Positions 16,607-28,052 of a DNA stretch of 36,579 bases are shown in pieces. The translations under genes and the position numbers were made by a program. Source of the stretch: Salisapilia sapeloensis (taxonomy: Eukaryota > Oomycota > Peronosporomycetes > Peronosporales > Salisapiliaceae); the NCBI GenBank assembly GCA_023334545.1, contig JAADVB010000196.1, positions 1 through 36,579 of the forward strand, read 5' to 3'. A model generated the notes under the pieces. It had not been told where the DNA came from and did no database searches. It saw nothing but the letters and a program-made list of their open reading frames with translations. How positions within the stretch are numbered: the stretch's first letter is position 1; the number at the start of each line of letters is the position of its first letter.

Positions 16607-19600
16607 TGAATCCCTATTTCATTGTCCTTAAACATCATATGCTTGATTAAATTGCTAAACTGGTCTCGAATCTTGCTGCTATCGAATGTCTCGTCTTCTC
16701 GTGTGTCAGTCAATACCATTGCACTAACCCGATTGACATCTGGGAAGAGTAATGTAGGCAGCGCATTTCTCCTTTGGTAAAGTAATCGAGGCTGAAAAGG
16801 TGGGACAGCGTCCGTTTGAAGGTTACCATATCCTTCCCATGCCGATAGAATGCCATCTCCAGCAGCCGCGGCCTCGTAGAGCTGTCGCATGAGATGCCAG
16901 TATCGAGCCCAAACAAGTGATTCTGATGCAGGGTATGCTTTGGACGAATTAGCTTCATCAGTAGATGAATCGATCTTACAATAGCGCTCGCGCCGCATAC
17001 GCTGGAAACCGACGTACCCTTCTAAAATGCAATGAAGACAGCCACATCCAGCACCTTCACAAAACCGCAGGAAATGAGTCTCTGGGAGATCTCGTGCTAG
17101 TGCTTGAAGGGTGCCAAGGAAGAAGGACCTCATGTGCGATTTCCACGTATTATCTAGACTTGAGAGGTCATTGACGATATGACGTAGCTCGCCTTCATCA
17201 TTCCAACATGCGCTATCCAAGTCGTTTTCCAAAGCAATCTGATAGAAGGTTCCCGTGTCGATGGACGAGCAACCGGTTCGACGCAGTGTTTCAGTGTACA
17301 TGAGTAGAATGTCATCTGGGTCGCGTGTTTGATCGATGGACAAGACGATTTGTGCAAACTCGGCAGACGTAAGCTGTCCATCTCCATTGACATCTCCTGC
17401 TTGAAAAGCCTCGAGTAAATGAATTTCCCTACGCTTCTTTTCATTGTGCCACTCTTCGACGACAAGTCGGAGAAGATGATCTACATTGACCAACAGGCCG
17501 GCGTTTCCATTTTCTATGGGAACTGAAGACTGAGCATTTTGAGCAATTTCCACAAGATGATCGCAAAACGTAGCAATAGACTGCTTTCGCATCGATCGAA
17601 AACATTGTTGTGCAGCGTCGTGAGCTTTCTCCAACGGCACCAACCAGGTTTCTTTGTCAGGGACAGAAACCTTTGGAACATGCATTCGCTTTCCTCGTCG
17701 CTGGACAGGTGGATGAAACGTAGAAGCGGTGGTATCGGGTGCACTCCCGGATGACCCATTTGATATCTGCTGAGTCGTTACACCAGGTCCACTAGCAGCT
17801 TCATTGCTTACGAGGCATTCGAGAAACTCAAGGTAATGTACCAAGTCCGACTTGTTCACTTCTTCAAAGCAGAAGCGGGCAAAGTACTCCACACGAATAT
17901 GCTCTGACCGATAATGCTCTACTGCACATGAAAAGGCAAGTAAGTGCATGTCGGCGATTGAAGGCAATCCATAGCTGTGTAGATTAGATTGATACACGAT
18001 TTGGGCAATAGTCAATTCCCTTTTGCGAGAATGAGAGTTAGAAGTGGACGTCGTCGTTTCTGCATTTAAAGCTCGGCGTCGATTTGCAGTTAGCATGTCT
18101 GCATAAGCATCAGCAATGCTTTTTAAGATCGTCGCAAGAGACTTTTTGGAGAATTGCAGCAATTGTTCAGCGTTCATACGCCACGAAGTAATTAATGCAG
18201 CAATTGGTCGAGGCACATTCGAGCTACTGATCTTGTGGACCTTAGCTTCTTTCTTTAAAGCTGAAATTCCAGCTGCAGCGGTGGAGGTAGTACCTACAAT
18301 TGAAGTGCGACTAGCTAAAAGAGCATCCATTGTCAGTGGTTGATTTTTTTTCCGCCCGGAAATGGATGTTCGTGTATCCTTTCGATGGTCGCCAGTAGCG
18401 CTAGACTCGTCTGGGTGCATATACATTTCCCTTTCGACTGTTTCTATGTCTTCTCCATTTGTCTGAGAGCCAACATTAAAGTGTCCAGGTTTAACAAACT
18501 CTTGCCATTCCATCGAGTCGGAAATTGCTACAACAGCATTGACTTTATTCTTGAAGTCGCTCTTGGACAACGGTGATAAAACATCATCTTTCTCATCTAC
18601 GAAGGTGCTTTCATCGCCATTCTCCTTTAATTCCTTACCGCTTTTTATGGCACTCACTAATTCACGAATACGATTTAATAACTCGTCTTCACCTTCTTTC
18701 TCCAGCAGTGCCTCTAAATCGCCTAGCAAATCTTTACTCTGTCGCAACGCTGAAAGTACAAGCGAAGTCTCTATTGTGGTATCCTCGATCATACCTTCTT
18801 CTAACATGTTTGTATGTAATTTTGATTTCCACTCATTGCTTGCAGCGTCAGTTGACTCAATAACGATGCTTTCCGCCAATAGTTTTGATTTTGATTCTTC
18901 GAGTAACTCTTCTTCTAAGACAGTTTCTGTCACTGATGTCTCCATCCCGTTTGGAACAAACGGTGTTAAAGCATCCTTTAAAAGCACCATCGTGGCAGCG
19001 TTGTCAGTATTATCACACGTCAATGTTCCGAGCAAGCTTTTGATCCATTTAATTTTAGTTTCGATGGACATTTGTGCAATGTATGGGTCAGGATCTGAAA
19101 AGTCCAATGGCTCGGTCTGTATAGTAGCGGGCATAACGTCGACGTTGGCTACGCCGCTACTTCTTGATCTAGACTCCGCGTCGTTAGAAGGACCCACTGT
19201 ATTCTCTACCCATTCGTCACGGTCGAGTAAAGGAGTTGCATTCCATAGGAGGTTCAAAAGGTTTTTCATATTACTCCCCAAAGTACCTGTGGATGTGTCT
19301 TGTAGTAACCTCTCGATCAAACTTGAGATAGTGTCCCATTGCTGATTTTGGTCACCACATCCAACTAATTCTTCAAGAAGACGCTGCATATCACCAGAAT
19401 CCAATTGAGGACAGAGAATAAAAGATATCAAGTCGTACGCTAGCGCGCTGGGAGATTTGTTTTCTTGAATGTAGTCAGATAACAGTAATTTTAAGTTTTC
19501 ACTTGACAATGCAGCAAACATTGAAGCAGCACTCTGCTTAGCACCTAGGTTTCTCTTCGACTTAAACCTTCCTTGAGCTCCCCTCATTCCTGCTTTTGAA

Positions 19601-20944
19601 GCTGCAGAAAGCTCTCGATTGTCCGATTTGCCATTAGAAAAGAAGATTCGCTTTACTTTTTCCTCGCCCAAGTTGCTGATCAAGCTATCAACCAAAGTGT
19701 CAACGATATCCGTATCGAGTATTTTTGTAATAAATGCGTCAACTGCTTCGATAGGATTAGAAGTATGGTATAGTGCCATGACCATGTTGTAAGCGCACTG
19801 ATCTGGTGCCTCCAGTTTTGAAAGCGCATTCCCGAGCTCTACGGTAGAAACTTGGTCTGTGTTAGTCAACTCATGGAGGAACCAGGCCTTGGTGTAGTAT
19901 CTTGACTGAAGTAGAACCCTGGACATTGCGTCAAGCTCTAGAAATGCCATGACATGGTGCCAGATCTCCTCGCTTTCCACTGTCGTAAATGCCGAAGCAT
20001 AGTGTACCAAATTTCGACAGATTTCCTTCACAGCCACTTCCTTTGCCTCTTCCTCCGTAACAGGTTTAAGGGATGCATCGGTCTTCTTATTGTCTTCAAG
20101 TGACGCCCCAAGACACTCGAGTAGCGATTTTCGAAGTGTTGTCGAATCTTCACGATTAAATAGTTCCTGCAGAGCTTTTCGTAGACTGACGAACGGAATA
20201 TTACAAACAACGTGCTTGACCTCGTCATACGATAGCAATTTCACCTGCTCCGCTGAGGTGAGACCTCCTTTTGCTCCCATCATACGCTCCAGCTCTTGAG
20301 CACGGCCAAAGTAAGTCTTGCGTGAGTAAAAATTCTGAACTAAGGAGGACATAGAGCTATTTGGATCTGGAGCTGTATGGTCGTGGGGCAAGTAGATACA
20401 GCTCTGTATTCCATCGTAGAGTTTAGATAGCAATGAAGCATAGGCACCCAGTAACCCAGGCATCTTGTTCAGTGTGGCACATAAAGCGGCAGCCTCGACG
20501 GCGTTTGGACGACCCGCTAGAGTCGAGTAGGAGGTTTGAATTTCATTCAATTTGTGTTCCGTAAAGAGCGTAAAGGAAGCAAACTCCTGCTTATCATTTT
20601 CATACGTCTTCAACCACTTCATGACCACTTCATCACTATCTACTTCGGCACGTAGCTTTTCCACTTGTCTCAGATTGAGCTTTTGAAGTGTGCTGTATGC
20701 GCCGTCGTACTCATTGATTGATAAGAGCCGCTGGCGAAGATACTTTCGTTTCCGAAAACCCTACGATTAATGTCGATGAGAAGTATTGAAAATAGTACGA
20801 GTGGAAATTACACACTGGAACAGGCGACTGTGGTACATCCACTTTGGATGCAGTTATGCTGGGCTCGCGAAGCCAGTTCGACTTGGGCGTCGAAGGCTTT
20901 TGAGGATTAGATGGTGGATGCGATTTACCTGGCGGCACGGTCAT
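16603..20944 (-). CDS. Very large EF-hand protein, two exons, otherwise unknown
   Basis: Exon 1 is 20944-20816 and exon 2 is 20760-16603, with a 55-nt phase-0 intron, giving 1428 residues. An alternative ATG at 20998 would add 18. One canonical EF-hand loop is visible, DVNGDGQLTSAE (residues 1166-1177), with Asp/Asn/Asp ligands and the final Glu. The rest is mostly helical and acidic, with a Ser/Thr-rich middle, a stretch around the middle rich in Glu, Leu and Ser, and conserved-looking helices such as YGLPSIADMHLLAFSCAVEHY. No membrane segment or signal peptide. The role is unknown: a calcium-responsive scaffold is plausible, and in a flagellate an axonemal part is possible. Its stop overlaps that of the convergent fusion gene. 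Confidence 0.75.
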
Positions 20945-21116
20945 TGCTACGTGGCTGTTCCTTTCATGAAACTGAAGAAAATGTGTCATGAACGTCATCA
21001 AAATGTTATTTTTGGCAGAGCAATAGGAACGCTGTAGATAATAAACGGCGGTTCTGTAGGATGTGTCGATCTGTATTTGGTGACTGCTTTCGCGCTAGAG
21101 ACGTTCGTATCCAAGT

Positions 21117-21678
21117 CTACTCTTTCACGTCTTCTGTGAAGTCTTCGTCAAACTCTTTAATCACATCTTCCGGAGCTTGCACAATCTCCACGAAGGCAGG
21201 AGCGTCACACAAATTGAACACTTCCATGCTCTTTTCGCTTGGAGGAACAACGAAAAGGTCATTGCCATCCGGGCCTTGCTCAATTTCGCCAATGGGGACG
21301 GAAGTATTCTGAGCGACGAGGAATTCACGCACTTGTGGCAGTCGGTCGACCCACAAACTGATAAAATTCGGTTCTTCAAAACGGTTGCGAAGAGACCTGT
21401 TCTTAAGATCCTTGCGCGGCAAGTCCTCTCGGTTTGGGTAGTCCCAATCAGACACTTCTACATCCCGAATGCCGACAATACGAAAAGGTTTATCCGATGC
21501 CTTCTACTCCAATTATGACTACGTATCCAAACTATGATTCGCAAGCAAGTCATACCTCTCCGTCCATAGACTCAAAGTAGATTTCACGCATGGCCTTGTC
21601 TTCTCCAGCTCCATTGGTAGAAGCGAAGCGACACAAGTTCGCGCGAGGTACGAGTCCTCTAACACTACGTCGAAGCAT
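21117..21678 (-). CDS. Small protein with mitochondrial-type presequence, two exons
   Basis: Exon 1 is 21678-21556 and exon 2 is 21503-21117, with a 52-nt phase-0 intron (GTATGA...GAGTAG), giving 169 residues. The N-terminus MLRRSVRGLVPRANLCRFAS is Arg-rich, lacks acidic residues and looks like a mitochondrial targeting peptide. The mature part is acidic and compact, with phrases such as SDWDYPNREDLPRKDLKNRS and a tail ending DFTEDVKE. I do not recognise the family; a mitoribosomal or respiratory-chain assembly subunit would fit the size. It is divergent from THOC5, with 119 bp between the two ATGs. Confidence 0.72.
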
Positions 21679-21797
21679 GGTTTTCTATGGCTGCTAGTCG
21701 ATGTGCATGTATTCGTTTTACAAAACGAATATAAGTTCAATGACTTTTGTGGAGGCGCTCTCCAGCGCATAAAAGTATCTCCAAGTGGTTAAAAACG

Positions 21798-23962
21798 ATG
21801 GAGGGAGGACCGCTCGAGCAAGTGCAGACGACTTGCGCGTCGTTACGCGAGCTACTGCAAGATAAAAAGACATCGACAGGGTCGGAAGAGAAGCGTTGGA
21901 AGGCGTTGACGCTGCTGACGAAGCTCAAGGGACAGCTTCGGCAGACGTACTTGGACGCAGATGAACGAAAGGAACAAGTCCAGGAGAAGAAAGATGTGGT
22001 GGAACGACACCAGTTGCAATTACAGAACCTCATGTACGAAAAGGACCATCTCTTGCGTGAAATTCGCCGCTGCCGTGGCTTCAGGTATTGTTCCTCTTGA
22101 CTTACCTACATGATTCTATCCTACTACTTATATTCTATCCTTTTCTCCATGAACATATACTGATAATAATAATAGTACAAAGGAGATGGACAAGATCGAA
22201 TTTGAGGACGCTCGCCAACCGATTGAAGTAGATGAAGCTGCTCATCGAAGACAATTGGATCAATTGACGAATGAACTCAAGGCACGAAAAGAGTACGTAG
22301 CAATGCTTTTGTACGTCTAAACTGTGCATCTCACGTATCAATAGCATGCGTGTCCAGTATCAGAAACTACAGGAAGATGTCCTTGCAGCTGACTCCTCTT
22401 CCACCAAGAAGCAGGCGTTCCTGGACAACCTTCGCAGCGAAATCGCTTCCATTGAAGAAGCGTCCAAGCCGCTGCAAAAGTATATGTCGATCCCCGCGAC
22501 AGACACGCTCACGCTCCAGAGGTCCGCCAATAAGCTCCCTGCGCCTCTCTATTCGCTCTACTGTGAGCTAGAAGGCTATCAGCTTGCTAGCAAAAGCGCC
22601 ATCAAGCTTTCCATCGTCGATGCAAAAGGTCTTAACCACTCAGCTACCGGTCGCAAACGCCACTTTCCACCTGCTCTATCAACTGCGACAAATCCGTCTC
22701 CGAAGCGTGCCAAAGCCATGTCCAGGTCTCCATCGGCAAACCCGGAGAAGACGGAGGAACGCGCCCCATCTCGCTCTCCATCGTCCCGTCGGTCTAAGAC
22801 TATAGAGGAAGGAGAAGAGAAGGCATCTCCAGCCAATACGCAAGAAGACGTGACGTCTGAAGTCGTCCAAGAGATACCAAAAGAAGATGTGACGGATATT
22901 CAGTCGGTCGAACTGTGGGAACCTAGTCCGAAGGCGCTGAAGATGAAACTTCCGCTGACTCTGAGCGATGCATTGGACACGACGAAGAAGCAAGAGCATT
23001 CCTTTAGTCTTATTTTCGAGTTCTTTCCAAATGTTCGCATCGTGACCGTGAACGTCCTTCCGTCTGGAAGCAAGAAAGATGAACTCCCTCGTCGAAACAT
23101 GCTCATGAACCTCTTCCCAGACGACACAGGCGACGTCGTTCCTCGTCTTGATGCCAACTATGAACTCTTGGACGACGGTGAGTTGGAATTTCCTTCAGAC
23201 GCTCTGCCTCGTCCGTACTACTGGGTCCAGTGGATTTGTGGACTGTACCCGATGAAGCGCTTGAAGCATAATGAAGACGCGAGACGACCAGAGCCGTCTG
23301 TGCGGAATGTTATAAGCCAATTGGTGGATAGACTGACTGCTCAGGTGCATCTGCATGCTCATTTAAATCACTTGAGTCAAAGCTCTAGCTCCGACCGTCC
23401 GTCGCGTTCGGATCCGGTTCTTGTCCATCCGCAAGCAGTGTCCTTCTTCCCATCCGCAAGTGATGCCAAGTTGGATCAATGGAAGGAAGTAACGCACCAA
23501 TCGGAAGAGAATCCGTTCGAGCCATCGGACGGTCATTGCCTGGAGCTCCCAACGACTGGATGTCGTCTCTTCCGGGCAGTGTTCAAGAACGACCACGCGA
23601 CCGTGTCTGCTACGGTGGAAGTGTCATGCGAATACCCAGCACGAGCTCCTCGTTTCTTGTTCCAGCCGAAGAAGGCGACACTGGTCGGGGATAGTGGGAG
23701 GCGACCGGCCTTTGAGAATGCGCTGAAGGAGGTGGAAGTAGAGGTGAACAGCCACTATGATGAGCTGGTCACGAAAGAGAGTGAACACTTTATGCTGATG
23801 CATCAACTGCGTAAAGTTCAGACGTGTCTGGATGTCTTGACGAAAGCGACGGAAGAAGAGTTGTCTGGAAACGCGCTTGGCTTTGGAAGAGATCGACGAG
23901 GCAAAGACCGTCGCCGACCAATTGTCACGAACGCGGGTAGCAATACGATGGAACATCGGTAG
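21798..23962 (+). CDS. THOC5: THO complex subunit 5 (THOC5), three exons
   Basis: Exons 21798-22084, 22176-22292 and 22345-23962; introns of 91 and 52 nt; 673 residues, close to the usual THOC5 length. The N-terminal third is coiled coil and contains the family's block NLMYEKDHLLREIRRCRGF followed by the IEF phrase; then comes PLQKYMSIP and PAPLYSLYCELEGYQLA. A charged Ser/Arg/Glu-rich linker (about 240-300) precedes a C-terminal globular domain with LELPTTGCRLFRAVF. THOC5 is part of the nuclear THO/TREX complex that couples transcription to mRNA export. Start ATG at 21798 is the first in frame after the short promoter shared with the mitochondrial-type gene. Confidence 0.85.
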
Positions 23963-24396
23963 GAAATGTAATCGTGAATGGACGAGGATGCAGAATGACT
24001 AGATCTCTTTTTCAGACCGCTGTACTTGCGAACCTTCCGAACTTAGCCTTGAGGTTATACATTCATATTTGTCGCTTCCTTTGTAGTACCAAAGAAGGGT
24101 AAAGCCTATTTGCATCCTTACCAAAGCTCTGCGCGTAGTCAAAGACTGCTTCATGCGGTTTATTGCATTTGGCTTTTGTCACGTTAAATGGGAAGTGTTT
24201 TGGAGTAGATGCGACAGTTCTATGGCTAATCAGATCCTTCTCGGATTAGCTTGTAGCAAACGCAATCTAGTGCATGCAGACTGAGATAACGAAAAGAAAT
24301 GCTATACATATAGCTCATCAGCATGCTGTTTCTCTTTATTACACAGTAGATAAGAGCACAAGAACTTTTGATAATACAAGATGATTTTATCAATAT
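23963..24396. other. Intergenic between THOC5 and SSNA1 (convergent)
   Basis: 3' flanks only. AT-rich; no supported gene or RNA seen. Confidence 0.6.
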
Positions 24397-24869
24397 TTAC
24401 GAAGATGTTTGCTTCTTCTTTGTGAGTTGAACTGTTTCTCGCTTCAGTACATGCAATAAGGTTTGCGAGCTTTCGAGAATCTGCGAATATCGAATAGCAT
24501 TAATCAATGGCTCTCTACCAAGCTATGATACAGAGGTGATTTCGTCATACCTTCATGTACGCGCCCTCCGTTTCTTGAATAGTTCGATCATACTCATTTC
24601 TTGCCTGAGTTTTACGAGCAAGTGCTTCATTTATCTTACTCAACCTGTCCGTGAGTATAGTCAGATCCTGCTTGTTCAAAGGATATCGTGAGTTTCTTCT
24701 TGCAATTCAAGAATTACGTATCACCATTCTGTACCTTTTGAATTTTTGCTTTCTCCTCTTCATCTTTCAGCATCGCTCGATTCACTTCCTCTCGTTTCTC
24801 GCGGAGATCCTCAATGCACTTGACCAGCTCATTATTGTAGTTTTGCAACGTAGCACCTTGCTGGGCCAT
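24397..24869 (-). CDS. SSNA1: SSNA1/NA14/DIP13 homologue, three exons
   Basis: Exons (minus strand): 24869-24735, 24667-24551 and 24480-24397, introns 67 and 70 nt, both phase 0; 111 residues. The product is one coiled coil and follows human SSNA1 almost residue for residue at both ends: [20 protein letters not shown] at the start, then [12 protein letters not shown] and [23 protein letters not shown]1 forms fibrils that bind and branch microtubules at centrioles, basal bodies and axonemes. Its presence suggests that the organism makes flagellated cells. Each exon is too short to stand out alone. Confidence 0.92.
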
Positions 24870-25172
24870 AGTGTCCACGAATCGAGCAGGTGGAAACTTG
24901 GATTACGACTAGACTTAAACTACGATCAAGTGGAGCTCGTTAGCAAAGTCGCGAATGATCGATGTGCAGTAGCACGCAAATAAGCACGGCTTGCTGTTAA
25001 GGCGCTTACAGACGCCTGTTCACGTTTCGCTTTCTTCTTCCAGCAATTGGTTTCATACGCCTAAAATTAGTTTTACACGGCGGGACTAAAATAGACGATT
25101 GAATACAATGGAAGTAGCAAACTTGCTTGATTCAAAACTTCACGTGTTTCAAGAAACAAAGATTTTGCCTAA
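24870..25172. other. Intergenic upstream of SSNA1
   Basis: Must hold the SSNA1 promoter and the 3' flank of the next minus-strand gene. No further feature supported. Confidence 0.5.
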
Positions 25173-25891
25173 TTAGCAGTATGCCATTTGAGACTTTTCT
25201 GGCGTCGTCACGATAAGCACGTTAGACCTGCGTCGAATGTGTTGGAAGCTGGCTTGAGTCGCACCTTCGCCAAGCGCCTCAGTGCAAGCAGCAATCGGAA
25301 GACCTTGCTTGTTCTTGTCTCCTTTGTGCTTCAACAAGTCGGAGATTGGAGTAGTCACATGGTCTAGTTGGTCCCGTAACCACTCTAGAATTTTTCGCTT
25401 TCCGCGTGTATGTTGTGCTTTCATTTGGGTATTATGGAAGGATGTCAAAGCATTGTGAAGTTGCTGAACTTGTTCAGGGCAGAGTGGCATTAGAGGCGAT
25501 TCATCTTTAGATTGAGCTTTCACTTCATCAAAAGTGGTTTCTGAGCTTGCCATCCTTTGTGTCTGATTAAAATGTCACTTGAGAACTTGGCTGACACTTG
25601 CTTAATGAGCCACAAGGTGCGCGTGGAGAAGTGGCATAATTGCCATGGAAAGGTAGTATCATGCCCGATTTTGTGTAAATAGAGCGTTATGGAGACGAGA
25701 TACGGAACCATTAGAACCAAAAGTTCCATCCGACCTTTGAAAAGTGGAATGCGGCGATCTTTACGCTGGGGTTGAGTATTAATGACGAAGGTTAGTCCAT
25801 ATTGCTCTACATTTAGCCCGAAAAGATCGACTTGAGACCGGATACTGCAGACACAAAATTTGTTAGCCTTCTCATTCGAACGTGAGGTCAT
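25173..25891 (-). CDS. Possible membrane protein with charged tail, two blocks
   Basis: Block 2 (from ATG 25553 to stop 25173) alone encodes 126 soluble residues. Block 1 (ATG 25891 downward) encodes a basic segment and then a hydrophobic one (MELLVLMVPYLVSITLYLH). A 35-nt GT-AG intron (25563-25597) would join them in phase 0 to one 227-residue protein. Without it, block 1 reads on past the second ATG and stops at 25520, so there would be two overlapping genes. The intron is shorter than most others here. No family recognised for either part. Confidence 0.45.
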
Positions 25892-25998
25892 CACGTGCGA
25901 TCAATTTGTGTCCAGGAGAAAGCGTGGTAAAAATGAATGATCGACAAAAATAAAGGCGAGCAACGAAACGCGATATACTTGCTTTTTCATGCGCTTCG

Positions 25999-26230
25999 AT
26001 GAAAGTGTGCACGGTAACACACCGTGATAAGCGACGGAACGACTTGCGCTATCGTTCTCGCGCTGATCTAGAAAATATCCTTCGAAATGGAAGGGTAAGT
26101 AACCGCGACTGTCCCAACAGTCAGCGATGATGCTTCGCTGTTCTGGCTCAATGCCAATACCTTTCTTTTCGATCCCTCAAAGACACTGAGCATACTAGCC
26201 AGAAAGACCTCATATAGTCACGGAGTATAA
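25999..26230 (+). CDS. Possible tiny divergent gene, unknown
   Basis: ATG at 25999 opens MKVCTVTHRDKRRNDLRYRS... with good codon use up to AATGGAAGG, where a textbook donor GTAAGT stands. A second block (SDDASLFWLNANTFLFDPSK...) ends in a TAA at 26228. Only very short introns (22-30 nt) join them, and the frame-keeping one uses a weaker donor, so the model is unsafe. It is divergent from the membrane-protein candidate with about 107 bp between starts. Confidence 0.3.
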
Positions 26231-26531
26231 AGTCTCTTTAGTGAAGGTGGTAAAAGCTGATATGAATTAACTATATTATCGAAAATAAACTTTAACTATA
26301 TTTTCTTCTAAATTACCTGTACCGAGATACGTCCGGCGATTTTCCCTCGAAACTCAATCGCTGGGCTTTAAAAGGAGTTACTTTATGCACTGAACAGATA
26401 GCTTGGTGGATGCAGCTAGCTGATGCGACAATATATAACTGCACCTGCGCGCTTCCATGCGATCACCCACTATCTAGGTGTATCCGTGGATTGGTTTGAT
26501 ACAGTATCTTAATGGCTGGAAACATTTATCC
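26231..26531. other. AT-rich intergenic stretch
   Basis: No supported gene; probably the upstream region of the small ORF at 26532. Confidence 0.4.
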
Positions 26532-26855
26532 ATGCTTTGGTTTAGCAGTCGTCCGAAGGCACCATTTTCAATTCCGATCGGTGGATACCACAACTCACTT
26601 CCAGTTAGACCTACAAGTACCAGTCTCGATGTTTTCATCAAACTACCAAGATACGATCGCGCATCATATTGTGCCTATCAAAAGGAACCCTCTCATGCTC
26701 TTCCAGCTCTTCCACTTTCCAAGTATTTTCAGGCACGTGAGGAATTTGTTCTCACACCGACAAGTGCATACGCGACCGCCAATTCTTTCGTGCAGAAGGA
26801 TAGAAAGACAATCACGAATTTCAATAGCATGCTTGGAACGAGAATCCGATTTTGA
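26532..26855 (+). CDS. Small orphan ORF, 107 residues
   Basis: ATG at 26532; the frame is open further upstream but without an ATG. The product is basic, Pro/Ser/Tyr-rich, with no signal peptide or membrane segment, and ends ...NFNSMLGTRIRF. Codon use is reasonably gene-like compared with the AT-rich surroundings; the other frame over the same DNA (26512-26922) is less so. No family recognised. Confidence 0.38.
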   Translation: MLWFSSRPKAPFSIPIGGYHNSLPVRPTSTSLDVFIKLPRYDRASYCAYQKEPSHALPALPLSKYFQAREEFVLTPTSAYATANSFVQKDRKTITNFNSMLGTRIRF

Positions 26856-27725
26856 TCATCGTGGCTCCGAAATCGCAATTATTCTCGGGTTAGAGCCTTT
26901 TGGATTGTGCGCATACTGCTGAATAAAAAGCACCGAAGACTAAGCGCCTATTCATCTGATGGAAGGATGGTAGGTGATGAAAAATGAAGATTTATTAGCC
27001 TGCTGTCCCATGAGGAGCATCATGGGCAGAGTTGACGTTGCCGACAGCAATCAACGCGATCGCGGCCGTTTATACGTGAAAACACTTGCTCGAAGAAGAG
27101 CAACGCGTGGTATACAATGTATATAGTTTAACACTGCAAAGAAAACATTCATATGCACGAATTGGTTTTCATTGTGCCTTTTATAACGACTTATTTTATA
27201 TGCGGTTGACACGAGGATTAATGAACACAAAGTCGTCTTAGATAACAGTCGCGAGATCAGATAACAATAATATAGTTTGCTTTTTGATTACCTATGAAAG
27301 TCTAAAGCAGAAGGACCTTGAAGATCCTAGATGATGGCTTCATACGAAGCCTAGTGTTGAGTGCAAGTGAGGGTGTACACACTACACTTTCGTCTTTCTT
27401 TCAATTTGAGTTCAGTTCACAGCAACAGTAATCCACATTTTCGCATATCCGCCCCGTGCATGTCAGTTGCAACCGCTCATTAATAGAAGCATTCAAGTAA
27501 TAAGTTACTGTTCAAGTGTGTATTGATAGAGAAACAGCTTCTAGTGTTCGATACTCCATCTTCTTCTCCGTCGGAAGGGTAAGAAGGGTCGGTTCAAGAC
27601 GAGCGGTCATCACGTACACCATCAAACCTTTTGCAGAAAGAAATCAAGTCCTTCTCAATCAACGGCACGCTATCAACCATTCTCAAACTTTCAATCAGAC
27701 CACTGTACCCCATTCCGAATTTAAA
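26856..27725. other. Gene-sparse stretch with a GC-rich island
   Basis: Mostly AT-rich. At 26995-27075 there is a GC-rich island containing GCGATCGCGGCCG. On the minus strand this island reads AAIALIAVGNVNSAHDAPH... to a TAA, like the cleavage region of a signal peptide, but no ATG-led exon can be attached. A pyrimidine-rich, CAATTT-containing motif at 27391-27410 may be the promoter of the gene at 27726. Confidence 0.35.
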
Positions 27726-28052
27726 ATGACTCGCAAGACTTCTGTTGTCGCAACTGACCGTATCGATCGCCTCTCCAGTGACGATGAAGATAAAGATGTG
27801 CAGAAGAGCAATTCGCCCTTTAGATGGCTTCGCCGAAGCTTTTCAAGAAAGTCGATATCGGGCTCAGCAAATGTCCCAGCCCGTCCAACTCTCCGTCGTC
27901 AATGTCGTACAGAGATAAACTTGGAAGAAAACGAGACACCTACTAGTATGAACCGGAGAAAGAGTACTGGATTCTTAGTGTTCACTGCTGGTACTAACAA
28001 GGAAGAGCTATATACTAGTTATAGCGAACTTGCCAAAGCAATGGACGAGTAG
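27726..28052 (+). CDS. Small basic Ser-rich orphan protein, 108 residues
   Basis: ATG at 27726; the upstream part of the frame (from about 27516) has no ATG and is probably leader. The product has an acidic patch (SSDDEDKD), then a Trp/Arg/Ser-rich basic segment (FRWLRRSFSRKSIS) with several possible kinase sites of the RRxS type, and a more ordered end (LYTSYSELAKAMDE). It looks like a small phosphorylatable regulatory protein. No family recognised. Confidence 0.5.
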   Translation: MTRKTSVVATDRIDRLSSDDEDKDVQKSNSPFRWLRRSFSRKSISGSANVPARPTLRRQCRTEINLEENETPTSMNRRKSTGFLVFTAGTNKEELYTSYSELAKAMDE

